Shown: piece after piece, positions 8,510 to 16,876 of the stretch | Layout of the letters: every line of letters starts with the position of its first letter | Position numbering within the stretch: position 1 is the stretch's first letter | Source of the DNA: JAAYFT01 sp036562765 | Lineage (GTDB): Bacteria > Bacillota > Clostridia > Tissierellales > Tissierellaceae | Length of the DNA stretch: 64,000 nucleotides | Reading direction: 5' to 3' | Assembly: GCA_036562765.1 (NCBI GenBank) | Contig: DATCJO010000009.1 | Span: forward strand, 1-64,000 | Translations under genes and position numbers: made by a program | Notes under the pieces: model-generated | What the model was told of the DNA's origin: nothing | What the model saw: the letters and a program-made list of their open reading frames with translations, nothing else | The model's database searches: none

Positions 8510-8520
8510 GTGGTGTTTAG

Positions 8521-9531
8521 ATGCTAACAGCTATATCTGCTATATTCGTCTTTTTAACTGTAATACTAATACATGAATTTGGTCATTTTGTTGTTGCAAA
8601 ATTGGTAGGAATAAAAGTTAATGAGTTTTCAATTGGAATGGGCCCTAAGATTATTCAGAAGAAAAAAGGAGAGACAAATTACACAATAAGACTGTTGCCA
8701 ATTGGAGGATATGTAAGAATGGAAGGTGAAGATGAAGCATCAAGTGATCCTAGGAGTTTTAATAATTTTCCTCCATTATCTAGAATTGCTGTAGTTGCTG
8801 CTGGAGCCATAATGAATTTTATATTTGCAATAATTGTATTAATTGTTGTTTCTTTTGGCGTTGGTTCACCAGGAACAACAATTGAAAAGACTATTCCTGA
8901 TTCACCAGCTGAAGTTGCTGGATTAATGCCCGGGGATAAAATAGTTGAAATCAATAATATAGAAATAGATAGTTGGCAAAAGATATCTGATACAATAAGT
9001 ATCTCTAACCCTAATGAAGAAATGAAAATAGTTATAGATAGAAATGGAAAAGAAATAACTTTTTCATTATTACCTACAACTGAAGAAGGAAGGACAAAAA
9101 TAGGGATCGTACCAAAGTATGAGAGATCCATAATATCTGCAGTTAAGAGTGGAATTGAAAATACTTTGCTGATATTAAGATTAATGTTTGAATTTTTAGG
9201 AATGTTATTTAGAGGCCAAGCAAAATTAGAATATTTATCAGGACCAGTAGGAATTATTCATGAAGTTGGTGAGGCAGCTAAATCTGGTATTTATGACTTA
9301 TTATTTCTACTAGGTTTTATCAATATAAATCTAGGTGTTATGAATTTATTGCCTATACCAGCATTAGATGGAAGCAGGATTGTTTTCTTATTAATTGAAC
9401 TAATAAGAGGTAAACCTCTAGATCCAGAAAAAGAAGGTTTTATACATTTAATAGGTTTCATATTTTTAATTTCTTTGATGTTATTAATAACATACAAAGA
9501 TATTATTAAGCTCAATATATTTGGAAGGTGA
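8521..9531 (+). CDS. rseP: Site-2 intramembrane metalloprotease RseP/RasP
   Basis: Cleaves transmembrane proteins within the membrane (regulated intramembrane proteolysis, such as of anti-sigma factors). Zinc motif HEFGH is at residues 18-22 in the first membrane helix. A PDZ domain lies at about 120-185. The second active-site motif LLPIPALDG carries Asp283 in a C-terminal helix. Length 336 is normal for single-PDZ Gram-positive members. RBS GGTGG precedes ATG. Confidence 0.95.
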   Translation: MLTAISAIFVFLTVILIHEFGHFVVAKLVGIKVNEFSIGMGPKIIQKKKGETNYTIRLLPIGGYVRMEGEDEASSDPRSFNNFPPLSRIAVVAAGAIMNFIFAIIVLIVVSFGVGSPGTTIEKTIPDSPAEVAGLMPGDKIVEINNIEIDSWQKISDTISISNPNEEMKIVIDRNGKEITFSLLPTTEEGRTKIGIVPKYERSIISAVKSGIENTLLILRLMFEFLGMLFRGQAKLEYLSGPVGIIHEVGEAAKSGIYDLLFLLGFININLGVMNLLPIPALDGSRIVFLLIELIRGKPLDPEKEGFIHLIGFIFLISLMLLITYKDIIKLNIFGR

Positions 9532-9536
9532 GATAA

Positions 9537-10586
9537 TTGAATAGAAGAAAAACCAGGGTAATAAAAGTTGGGAATGTACTTATAGGAGGAAATAATCCTA
9601 TTTCTGTTCAATCTATGACCAACACCAAAACAAAGGATGTTGAAAGTACAGTAAAACAAATAAAAGAACTGGAAAATGCAGGCTGTCATATAGTAAGAGT
9701 TGCTGTTACTGATTTAGATGATGCTAAGGCTATTTCTAAAATAAAAAAAGAAATAAATATACCAATTATTGCAGATATACAATTTGACTATAAATTAGCT
9801 TTAGAATCAATTAAATATGGAGTTGATGGCTTAAGGCTAAATCCTGGGAATATTGGTTCAGAAGATAGAGTTAAAGAAGTTGTTAAGGCATGTAAAGAGA
9901 GAGGTATTTCAATAAGGGTTGGAGTTAATTCAGGTTCAATAAAAAAGGAATATTTAGAAAAATATAATGGTGTAAATGAAAATTCAATGGTATATAGTGC
10001 TCTTGAACAAGTTCGTATTCTAGAAGACATGGATTTTCATGATATTAAGATTTCTTTAAAGGCAAGTAGCGTGCAGTTAACTATTAAAGCTTATGAAAAA
10101 ATGGCAGAATTGGTCGACTATCCTTTTCATTTGGGGGTAACTGAAGCTGGACCTGCATGGAGAGGAACAGTTAAATCTGCTATTGGAATTGGAGTTTTAT
10201 TATCTGAGGGTATTGGTGACACAATAAGGGTTTCTTTAACTGGAGATCCTGTTGAAGAAGTAAAAGTAGGAAGAGAAATATTAAAATCTTTAAATCTTTT
10301 AAATGAAGGAGTAGAAATTATATCCTGTCCTACATGCGGGAGAACAAATATAAATTTAATTGAAATTGTGGAAAAGGCTGAGAAAAAGCTTTCGGGAATA
10401 AATAAGCATATAAAAGTAGCAATTATGGGATGCCCTGTAAATGGCCCAGGCGAAGCTAGGGAAGCAGACATAGGTATAGCAGGTGGAAAAGGTGAAGGAT
10501 TAATTTTTAAGAAAGGTCAAATAATAAAAAAAGTAAAAGAAGAAGATTTACTAGATGAATTAATAAAGGAAATTGAAAGTCTCTAA
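9537..10586 (+). CDS. ispG: 4-hydroxy-3-methylbut-2-en-1-yl diphosphate synthase
   Basis: Iron-sulfur enzyme converting MEcPP to HMBPP, the penultimate step of the MEP isoprenoid pathway. The [4Fe-4S] ligands are readable as Cys264, Cys267 (SCPTCGR) and Cys299 (MGCPVNGPGEA), with the conserved Glu306. The TTG start is preceded by GGAAGGTGA. Length 349 fits the family. Together with ispH at 60758 it shows that the MEP pathway is in use. Confidence 0.96.
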   Translation: MNRRKTRVIKVGNVLIGGNNPISVQSMTNTKTKDVESTVKQIKELENAGCHIVRVAVTDLDDAKAISKIKKEINIPIIADIQFDYKLALESIKYGVDGLRLNPGNIGSEDRVKEVVKACKERGISIRVGVNSGSIKKEYLEKYNGVNENSMVYSALEQVRILEDMDFHDIKISLKASSVQLTIKAYEKMAELVDYPFHLGVTEAGPAWRGTVKSAIGIGVLLSEGIGDTIRVSLTGDPVEEVKVGREILKSLNLLNEGVEIISCPTCGRTNINLIEIVEKAEKKLSGINKHIKVAIMGCPVNGPGEAREADIGIAGGKGEGLIFKKGQIIKKVKEEDLLDELIKEIESL

Positions 10587-10617
10587 TCCTTTTCACTGAG
10601 GAGGGCAGGATTCATTG

Positions 10618-13600
10618 ATGAGCAAAAGAGAATTATACCTTTCAGAGGTTCTATCAAAGGAATTATCAGATGAATTTAAAGGAAATGATCCTAAAATATA
10701 TAAAGTTGAAATAAATAAAAGGAATATGGAATTATTTTTATATATTTCAGCAGATAACTTAATTGACGATTCTTTGCAAAATAGAATCTGTGAAGATATT
10801 AAAAGAAGATTTCCTGATTTTAAAGTCAAAATAAAAATCCATTATGAAATTAATGGAACTGTAGAAGATAAGCTTAAATTTTATGAAAGCAAAATCATAG
10901 GGATTATTAAATCTGAGATACAATCAAGTAATTCTTGGATAAAAGAATTAAAATGGGAGTTAAATATTGACTCCCTTATAATATTTCCGCCAAACAATGT
11001 AGCATATCATTTGATGAATGAAAATGGTCTTTTAAAAAAGATTAAAGAAAATATTCTAAACGAATTAAATTTAGATTTAAAAGTAGAGTTGTCAGATAAA
11101 AATTTCCAAGTAGAAGAAGATTTTTTATTAAAAAAAGAATTGGAAGAAAAGGAAATTGCAGCAAATACATTAATTGTAGCTAATAAGAAAGAAAATGTCA
11201 AAAAGAACAAAGAAGATAATAATGATAAGGATTTATCTAGTAATTCAGATAAAAAATATGTTTATGGGAAATTAATAGATGATGAACCGATGAAAATTAA
11301 AGATATTAATATAGATACTGGTTCATGTACTATATTAGGAGAAGTATTTGAACTAGAAACAAATGAATTAAAAAATAATAAAATTTTGGTTACTTTTTAT
11401 GTAACAGATTTTACGGATTCGATAACAGTAAAAGCATTTTTATCACAAGACAAATCATCAGAATTTCTAGAAAATATTAATAACGGAGCTTATGTTAAAA
11501 TACACGGGGATATTGTATTTGATAATTATTCAAAGTCCTTAGTATTAATGTTAAAACATCTGAATAAAGTAGAAAAAAAGGCTAGGATGGATAATGAAAA
11601 AGATAAAAGGGTAGAATTACATCTACATACTCAGATGAGTGCCTTAGATGCTATAAATTCCATTACTGACTTAGCAAAAAGAGCTAAAGAATGGGGACAT
11701 AAAGCCATTGCTGTTACTGACCATGGAGTAGTGCAAAGTTTTCCAGAGGCTATGGAAATAAGTAAAAAACTCGGCATAAAGATTATTTATGGCATGGAAG
11801 GATACTTAGTAAATGATAGAAAAGAGATTGTAACAAATTTTGATGAAAATAGGGAATATTCAACATATGTAATATTTGATATAGAAACTACAGGTTTATC
11901 GTCAACAAATGATATGATTACTGAAATAGGCGCTATAAAAATAAAAAATGGCGAAATTATAGATACATTTAGTCAGTTAATAAATCCTGAAATGCTTATT
12001 TCAGAAAAGATAATTAACTTAACAGGCATTACCAACGAAATGGTAAAGGACATGCCAACCTTAGGTGAAGTAGTATATGATTTTAGAAATTTTATAGATG
12101 ATTGTGTTTTAGTTGCTCACAATGCTTCTTTTGACGTAGGATTTATTAGAGAAAAATTTAAGCAATTTAATATAGAAATAAATAATCCAGTGTTAGATAC
12201 TTTAGAACTTGCAAGAGCAGTATTTCCAGAATTAAAAAGCCATAAATTAAATGTATTGGCTGAACACTTAAATGTTAATTTGGAAAATCATCATAGAGCT
12301 GTTGATGATGCTAGAGCTACTGCTGAAATATTTATTAAAATACTAGAAATTTTAAGGGAAAGGAATATAACAACTTTTAAGCAAATAAATCAGCTTAATG
12401 GAAACAGGGACATAACAAAACAGGAGACTTTCCATGTTGTTTTATTAGTAAAAAACTATACAGGGCTAAAAAATCTTTACAGGTTAGTATCTGAATCACA
12501 TATTAAGTATTTCTATAGAAGGCCAAGAATACCTAAATCCTTATTAGAAGCATATAGGGAAGGAATAATTGTTGGTAGTGCTTGTGAATCTGGTGAATTA
12601 TATAGAGCGATACTTGAAAATAAAAGTGAAGCAGAATTGAGGAATATAGTACAATTTTATGACTATTTAGAAGTTCAGCCAATTGGAAATAATATGCATT
12701 TAATTAGAGAAGGTAAAGTTAAAGATGAAATAGAGCTAAAAAATATAAATAAAAGAATTTATGAATTAGGCAAAAAATATAGAAAATTAGTTGTTGCAAC
12801 TGGCGATGTTCATTTTCTTGACCCAGAAGATGAAATTTATCGCAAAATATTATTACATGTACAAAATTATCAAGATGCAGACATTCAGCCACCACTATAT
12901 TTTAAAACTACTAGAGAAATGTTAGATGAATTTTCATATTTAGGAGAAGATGCAGCCAGAGAAATTGTAGTTATAAATCCAAATTTAATAAGTGATATGT
13001 GTGAAGATATATTACCTATTCCAGAAGGCACTTTTCCTCCAATTATTGAAGGAGCTGAGGAAGAATTAAAAGAATTAACATATAGTAAAGCAATTGAAAT
13101 TTATGGTGATCCCTTACCAACAATAGTTAAGGAAAGACTTGAAAGGGAATTAAATTCAATAATAAAGAATGGATATGCAGTCATGTATATAATCGCTCAA
13201 AAATTAGTTTGGAAATCATTAAAAGATGGTTATTTAGTTGGTTCAAGGGGTTCTGTTGGTTCATCTTTTGTTGCAACAATGAGTGGTATTACAGAAGTAA
13301 ATCCTTTACCTCCTCACTATATCTGTCCTCATTGCAAATATAGTGAATTTTACACAGATGGTTCTGTTTCATCGGGAGTTGACCTTCCTGATAAAGAATG
13401 TCCTAAGTGTGGTTCTAAACTACATAAAGATGGCCATAATATTCCTTTTGAAGTATTCTTAGGATTTGAGGGCGACAAGGAACCAGATATAGACTTAAAC
13501 TTTGCAGGAGAATATCAATCAGTTGCTCATAAATATACCGAAGAACTTTTTGGAAAAGGATATGTTTTTAGAGCTGGCACAATTGGAACTGTTGCAGAGA

Positions 13601-14910
13601 AAACAGCATATGGTTTCGTAAAAAAATATTTTGAAGAAAAGAATCAATCAGTTAGTCCAGCTGAAATAAATAGGCTAGTAAAAGGATGTACAGGAATAAA
13701 GAGAACATCAGGGCAGCATCCTGGTGGAGTTATGATTGTCCCAAAGAACAAAGATATTCTAGATTTTACTCCTATACAATATCCTGCTGATGACGAAACA
13801 TCTGGAGTTATTACAACGCATTTTGATTACCATTCAATTAGTGGTAGAATTTTAAAACTTGATATTTTAGGCCATGATGTACCTACTATTATAAAAATGC
13901 TAGAAGATTTAACAGGAGTAGACCCAACTAAAATACCATTAGATGATCCTAAAACAATGAAATTATTTACAAGTACTGAACCGCTTGGCATCAGCAAAGA
14001 CGATATAAATTGTGAAGTAGGTACATTAGGTATTCCTGAGTTTGGAACAAAATTTGTAAGACAGATGTTAATAGAAACACAACCTCAGACTTTTTCAGAC
14101 TTAGTTAGAATTAGTGGTTTATCTCATGGTACAGATGTATGGGTTAATAATGCTCAGGAACTTGTAAAAAATGGAATAGCTCCATTAAGCAAGGTTATTG
14201 CAACAAGAGAGGACATAATGTTATATCTAATAAACAAAGGAATGGAAAAGAAACGAGCATTTAAAATTATGGAGAATGTTAGAAAGGGAAAAGGATTAAC
14301 ACCAGAAGATGAAGAAGAAATGAGAAAATTAGATGTACCTGAATGGTATATTGAGTCTTGTAATAGGATAAAATATATGTTTCCTAAAGCCCATGCTGTA
14401 GCATATGTTATGATGTCCTTTAGAATTGCATATTTCAAAGTATATTATCCTGAAGCGTTTTATGCTACATATTTTACAACAAAGGCTGAGGATTTTGACG
14501 CAGATTTAATATTAAAAGGAAAAGAAGCAGTTATAGAGAAAATTAATTATTTAGAAAAATTGGGGAATAATATGACTGCAAAGGAAAAAAATCAACTAAC
14601 TGTTTTAGAAGTAGCTTTAGAAATGTATGCAAGGGGCTTTAAGTTTAAAAAAGTTGATCTTTATAGGTCAGACAGCGATAAATTCTTAATTGAAAAAGAG
14701 GGCATACTACCACCATTGAAGTGTTTAGAAGGACTTGGAGATAGTGTAGCTAGAAAAATTGTTGAAGAGAGAAATATATCAAAATTTTTGTCTATTGAAG
14801 ATTTAGTTATTCGTTGCAAGGTAAATAAACAGGTTTTAGAAGTATTAAAGAGTCATGGTTGTTTGAAAGATTTACCAGAAAGCAATCAGTTAAGCTTATT
14901 TAGTATTTGA
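10618..14910 (+). CDS. polC: DNA polymerase III alpha subunit, PolC type
   Basis: Replicative polymerase of low-GC Gram-positives with built-in proofreading. Order of parts: N-terminal region and OB fold (to about residue 325); PHP domain opening with VELHLHTQMSALD, interrupted by the DEDDh exonuclease (VIFDIETTG near 420 through HRAVDDARA near 560); the rest of PHP; a four-cysteine zinc site CPHC ... CPKC near 900-940; the polymerase catalytic PDIDLNFAGEYQ; and a C-terminal helix-hairpin-helix and duplex-binding region. About 1430 residues. I use ATG 10618; TTG 10615 is slightly better spaced from GAGGAGGG and is a possible alternative. proS, often upstream, is not present. Confidence 0.97.
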   Translation: MSKRELYLSEVLSKELSDEFKGNDPKIYKVEINKRNMELFLYISADNLIDDSLQNRICEDIKRRFPDFKVKIKIHYEINGTVEDKLKFYESKIIGIIKSEIQSSNSWIKELKWELNIDSLIIFPPNNVAYHLMNENGLLKKIKENILNELNLDLKVELSDKNFQVEEDFLLKKELEEKEIAANTLIVANKKENVKKNKEDNNDKDLSSNSDKKYVYGKLIDDEPMKIKDINIDTGSCTILGEVFELETNELKNNKILVTFYVTDFTDSITVKAFLSQDKSSEFLENINNGAYVKIHGDIVFDNYSKSLVLMLKHLNKVEKKARMDNEKDKRVELHLHTQMSALDAINSITDLAKRAKEWGHKAIAVTDHGVVQSFPEAMEISKKLGIKIIYGMEGYLVNDRKEIVTNFDENREYSTYVIFDIETTGLSSTNDMITEIGAIKIKNGEIIDTFSQLINPEMLISEKIINLTGITNEMVKDMPTLGEVVYDFRNFIDDCVLVAHNASFDVGFIREKFKQFNIEINNPVLDTLELARAVFPELKSHKLNVLAEHLNVNLENHHRAVDDARATAEIFIKILEILRERNITTFKQINQLNGNRDITKQETFHVVLLVKNYTGLKNLYRLVSESHIKYFYRRPRIPKSLLEAYREGIIVGSACESGELYRAILENKSEAELRNIVQFYDYLEVQPIGNNMHLIREGKVKDEIELKNINKRIYELGKKYRKLVVATGDVHFLDPEDEIYRKILLHVQNYQDADIQPPLYFKTTREMLDEFSYLGEDAAREIVVINPNLISDMCEDILPIPEGTFPPIIEGAEEELKELTYSKAIEIYGDPLPTIVKERLERELNSIIKNGYAVMYIIAQKLVWKSLKDGYLVGSRGSVGSSFVATMSGITEVNPLPPHYICPHCKYSEFYTDGSVSSGVDLPDKECPKCGSKLHKDGHNIPFEVFLGFEGDKEPDIDLNFAGEYQSVAHKYTEELFGKGYVFRAGTIGTVAEKTAYGFVKKYFEEKNQSVSPAEINRLVKGCTGIKRTSGQHPGGVMIVPKNKDILDFTPIQYPADDETSGVITTHFDYHSISGRILKLDILGHDVPTIIKMLEDLTGVDPTKIPLDDPKTMKLFTSTEPLGISKDDINCEVGTLGIPEFGTKFVRQMLIETQPQTFSDLVRISGLSHGTDVWVNNAQELVKNGIAPLSKVIATREDIMLYLINKGMEKKRAFKIMENVRKGKGLTPEDEEEMRKLDVPEWYIESCNRIKYMFPKAHAVAYVMMSFRIAYFKVYYPEAFYATYFTTKAEDFDADLILKGKEAVIEKINYLEKLGNNMTAKEKNQLTVLEVALEMYARGFKFKKVDLYRSDSDKFLIEKEGILPPLKCLEGLGDSVARKIVEERNISKFLSIEDLVIRCKVNKQVLEVLKSHGCLKDLPESNQLSLFSI

Positions 14911-14934
14911 TTTTTTAACCTATTATGGTATAAT
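14907..14934 (+). promoter_or_regulatory. Promoter of the rimP-nusA-infB operon
   Basis: TTGATT (14907-14912), 16-base spacer, TATAAT (14929-14934). The -35 box lies over the polC stop codon. Predicted start near 14941 gives a leader of about 90 bases that holds an attenuator. Confidence 0.75.
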
Positions 14935-14964
14935 TATAATGACAAAAGAGATTTGGAGAAATTT

Positions 14965-14994
14965 AAGAGTGGGTTGCCCCACTCTTGATTTTTT
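14965..14994 (+). terminator. rimP leader attenuator hairpin
   Basis: AAGAGTGGG (14965-14973), loop TTGC, CCCACTCTT (14978-14986), followed by GATTTTTTATT. A perfect nine-pair stem with T-run lies inside the leader, before the rimP start. Similar hairpins ahead of rimP are known in Firmicutes as the rimP leader; control of the translation-factor operon by premature termination is the accepted interpretation. Confidence 0.8.
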
Positions 14995-15031
14995 ATTAAC
15001 CATAGAGATAAAACCAATAGGGGTGACTAAT

Positions 15032-15496
15032 TTGAATAAAAAAAATATTATAAATACTGTCAATAATATCGCAGAACCTATAGCTAATGAGCTAGGATAT
15101 GAGATTGTCGATATAGAATTTGTTAAAGAAGGAAATAGACATTTTTTGAGAATATATATTGATAAACCAGAAGGAGTTAATTTAGATGATTGTCAAAAAA
15201 TGAGTCAGTTGGTTGGAGACAAACTAGATGAGATAGATCCAATTAAAGTACCTTACTATCTGGAAATATCATCTCCTGGGCTTGACAGACCACTTAAAAC
15301 TAATAAGGATTTATTAAGAAATATAGGCAAAGAAATTGAAATTAAATTATATGAGCAAATTGATGGTAAAAAGATTTTAGAAGGTGTATTGGAAAACTTT
15401 ACCGATGATGAAATAATGTTAAAAGTTGAAGAAGATAAAATCATAAATATTAAAAGAAATAAGATTGCATTAATTAAATTGGCAATAAAATTTTAA
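15032..15496 (+). CDS. rimP: Ribosome maturation factor RimP
   Basis: Needed for 30S subunit maturation. 154 residues, with the N-terminal domain containing GYEIVDIEFVKEGNRHFLRI and the conserved DDCQKMSQ ... YYLEISSPGLDRPL, then a C-terminal SH3-like domain. I choose TTG 15032, preceded by AGGGGTG. The frame is open farther upstream to 14939, but that extension would read through the attenuator hairpin and is not conserved. nusA follows after 12 bases. Confidence 0.94.
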   Translation: MNKKNIINTVNNIAEPIANELGYEIVDIEFVKEGNRHFLRIYIDKPEGVNLDDCQKMSQLVGDKLDEIDPIKVPYYLEISSPGLDRPLKTNKDLLRNIGKEIEIKLYEQIDGKKILEGVLENFTDDEIMLKVEEDKIINIKRNKIALIKLAIKF

Positions 15497-15508
15497 GGAG
15501 GATCTTAA

Positions 15509-16570
15509 ATGAATCTAGATTTTATCAATGCTCTTACAGAAATTGAAAAAGAAAAGGGCATTTCAAAAGATGTAATTTTTGATGCGCTTGAGTCTGCCTT
15601 AATCTCCAGCTATAAGAAAAACTTTGGCACTTCACAAAATGTTGAAATTGATATGAATAGAGATACTGGGGAAGTTAAAGTTTTTGCAATAAAAAAGGTT
15701 GTAGAAAAAGCAGAAAATGAAAATTTGGAAATAAGCTTAGAAGAAGCTAAAAAAATTGATCCAAGGTATGAAATTGGAGACCAAGTTAGAATTGAAGTAA
15801 CACCAAAGAATTTTGGAAGAATCGCAGCCCAAACTGCTAAACAAGTCGTTATACAAAGAATTAGAGATGCTGAAAGAGAAGTTATTTATGAAGAATTTGT
15901 AAATAGGGAAAATGAAATAATAACTGGAATGGTTCAAAGAATAAGTAAAAACATTGTATACATTGATTTAGGAAAAACAGAGGGGATATTACCTCCATCG
16001 GAACAAATGGAAAACGAAGAGTACAAGCAAGGTGACAGGTTAAAATTATTGATATTGCAAGTAAATAAAACAACAAAAGGACCACAAATCATACTCTCTA
16101 GATCTCACCCTAATCTTGTTAGGAGATTATTTGAATTAGAAGTACCTGAAATTAGTGAAGGCATAGTCGAAATACATTCTATTTCTAGAGAAGCAGGCTC
16201 ACGAACAAAAATTGCCGTATATTCGAAAGATCCCAATGTTGATCCATTAGGGGCTTGTGTTGGAACTAAAGGAAATAGGGTAAAAGTAATAGTAGATGAA
16301 TTAAAAGGCGAAAAAATTGATATTGTTATATGGAGTAAGAATATCGAAGAATTCATAGCCAATAGCTTAAGTCCATCAAAAGTACTTAAAGTAATTCCAA
16401 ATAAAGAAGAAAAATCAGCCATAGTTGTAGTACCTGATTATCAATTATCTCTAGCCATTGGAAAAGAAGGGCAAAATGCTAGATTAGCAGCGAAATTAAC
16501 TAACTGGAAAATTGACATAAAATCTGAATCTCAGTATAAAGAAATGTTTAATAAAGAGGTGATTGAATGA
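15509..16570 (+). CDS. nusA: Transcription termination/antitermination factor NusA
   Basis: Binds RNA polymerase and nascent RNA and modulates pausing and termination. The 353 residues comprise an N-terminal polymerase-binding domain (MNLDFINALTEIEKEKGI...), an S1 domain at about 135-200 (EIITGMVQRISKNIVYIDLG) and tandem KH domains at about 205-345 (DPLGACVGTKGNRV and SLAIGKEGQNARLAAKL). No C-terminal acidic repeats, as usual in Firmicutes. RBS AAGGAGG. Its stop overlaps ylxR by four bases. Confidence 0.97.
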   Translation: MNLDFINALTEIEKEKGISKDVIFDALESALISSYKKNFGTSQNVEIDMNRDTGEVKVFAIKKVVEKAENENLEISLEEAKKIDPRYEIGDQVRIEVTPKNFGRIAAQTAKQVVIQRIRDAEREVIYEEFVNRENEIITGMVQRISKNIVYIDLGKTEGILPPSEQMENEEYKQGDRLKLLILQVNKTTKGPQIILSRSHPNLVRRLFELEVPEISEGIVEIHSISREAGSRTKIAVYSKDPNVDPLGACVGTKGNRVKVIVDELKGEKIDIVIWSKNIEEFIANSLSPSKVLKVIPNKEEKSAIVVVPDYQLSLAIGKEGQNARLAAKLTNWKIDIKSESQYKEMFNKEVIE

Positions 16571-16842
16571 GGGTTAAAAAGGTACCCATGAGAAAGTGTA
16601 TTGGATGTGGGGAAAATAAACCTAAAAAGGAACTAATTAGGATTGTCAGAACTACTAATATGGAAGTAAAAATTGATCCTACAGGAAAGATGAATGGTAG
16701 AGGAGCATATATTTGCCCCAATATTAATTGTCTAGAACAAGCTAGAAAAAGTAAGAGATTGTCTAATGCACTGGAAGTCGAAATACCCAATAGTGTTTAT
16801 GAGGAGTTGAAAGTGTTACTTGAATCAGATATGAAACAATGA
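16567..16842 (+). CDS. ylxR: YlxR/RnpM family RNA-binding protein
   Basis: 91 residues of the DUF448/YlxR family; B. subtilis YlxR has been described as an RNase P modulator (RnpM). Key features are PMRKCIGCGENKPKKELIRIVR at the N-terminus (Cys11, Cys14) and DPTGKMNGRGAYIC. It overlaps the nusA stop by four bases (ATGA). The L7Ae-like gene ylxQ that commonly follows is missing; infB comes next. Confidence 0.93.
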   Translation: MRVKKVPMRKCIGCGENKPKKELIRIVRTTNMEVKIDPTGKMNGRGAYICPNINCLEQARKSKRLSNALEVEIPNSVYEELKVLLESDMKQ

Positions 16843-16876
16843 TATGACCTTAAATGAGAATGGGGGGTATATGTGT

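Noticed and set aside
14939..15031. 31-residue N-terminal extension of RimP
   Set aside because: It would translate the attenuator hairpin; TTG 15032 has a proper RBS and gives normal family length.
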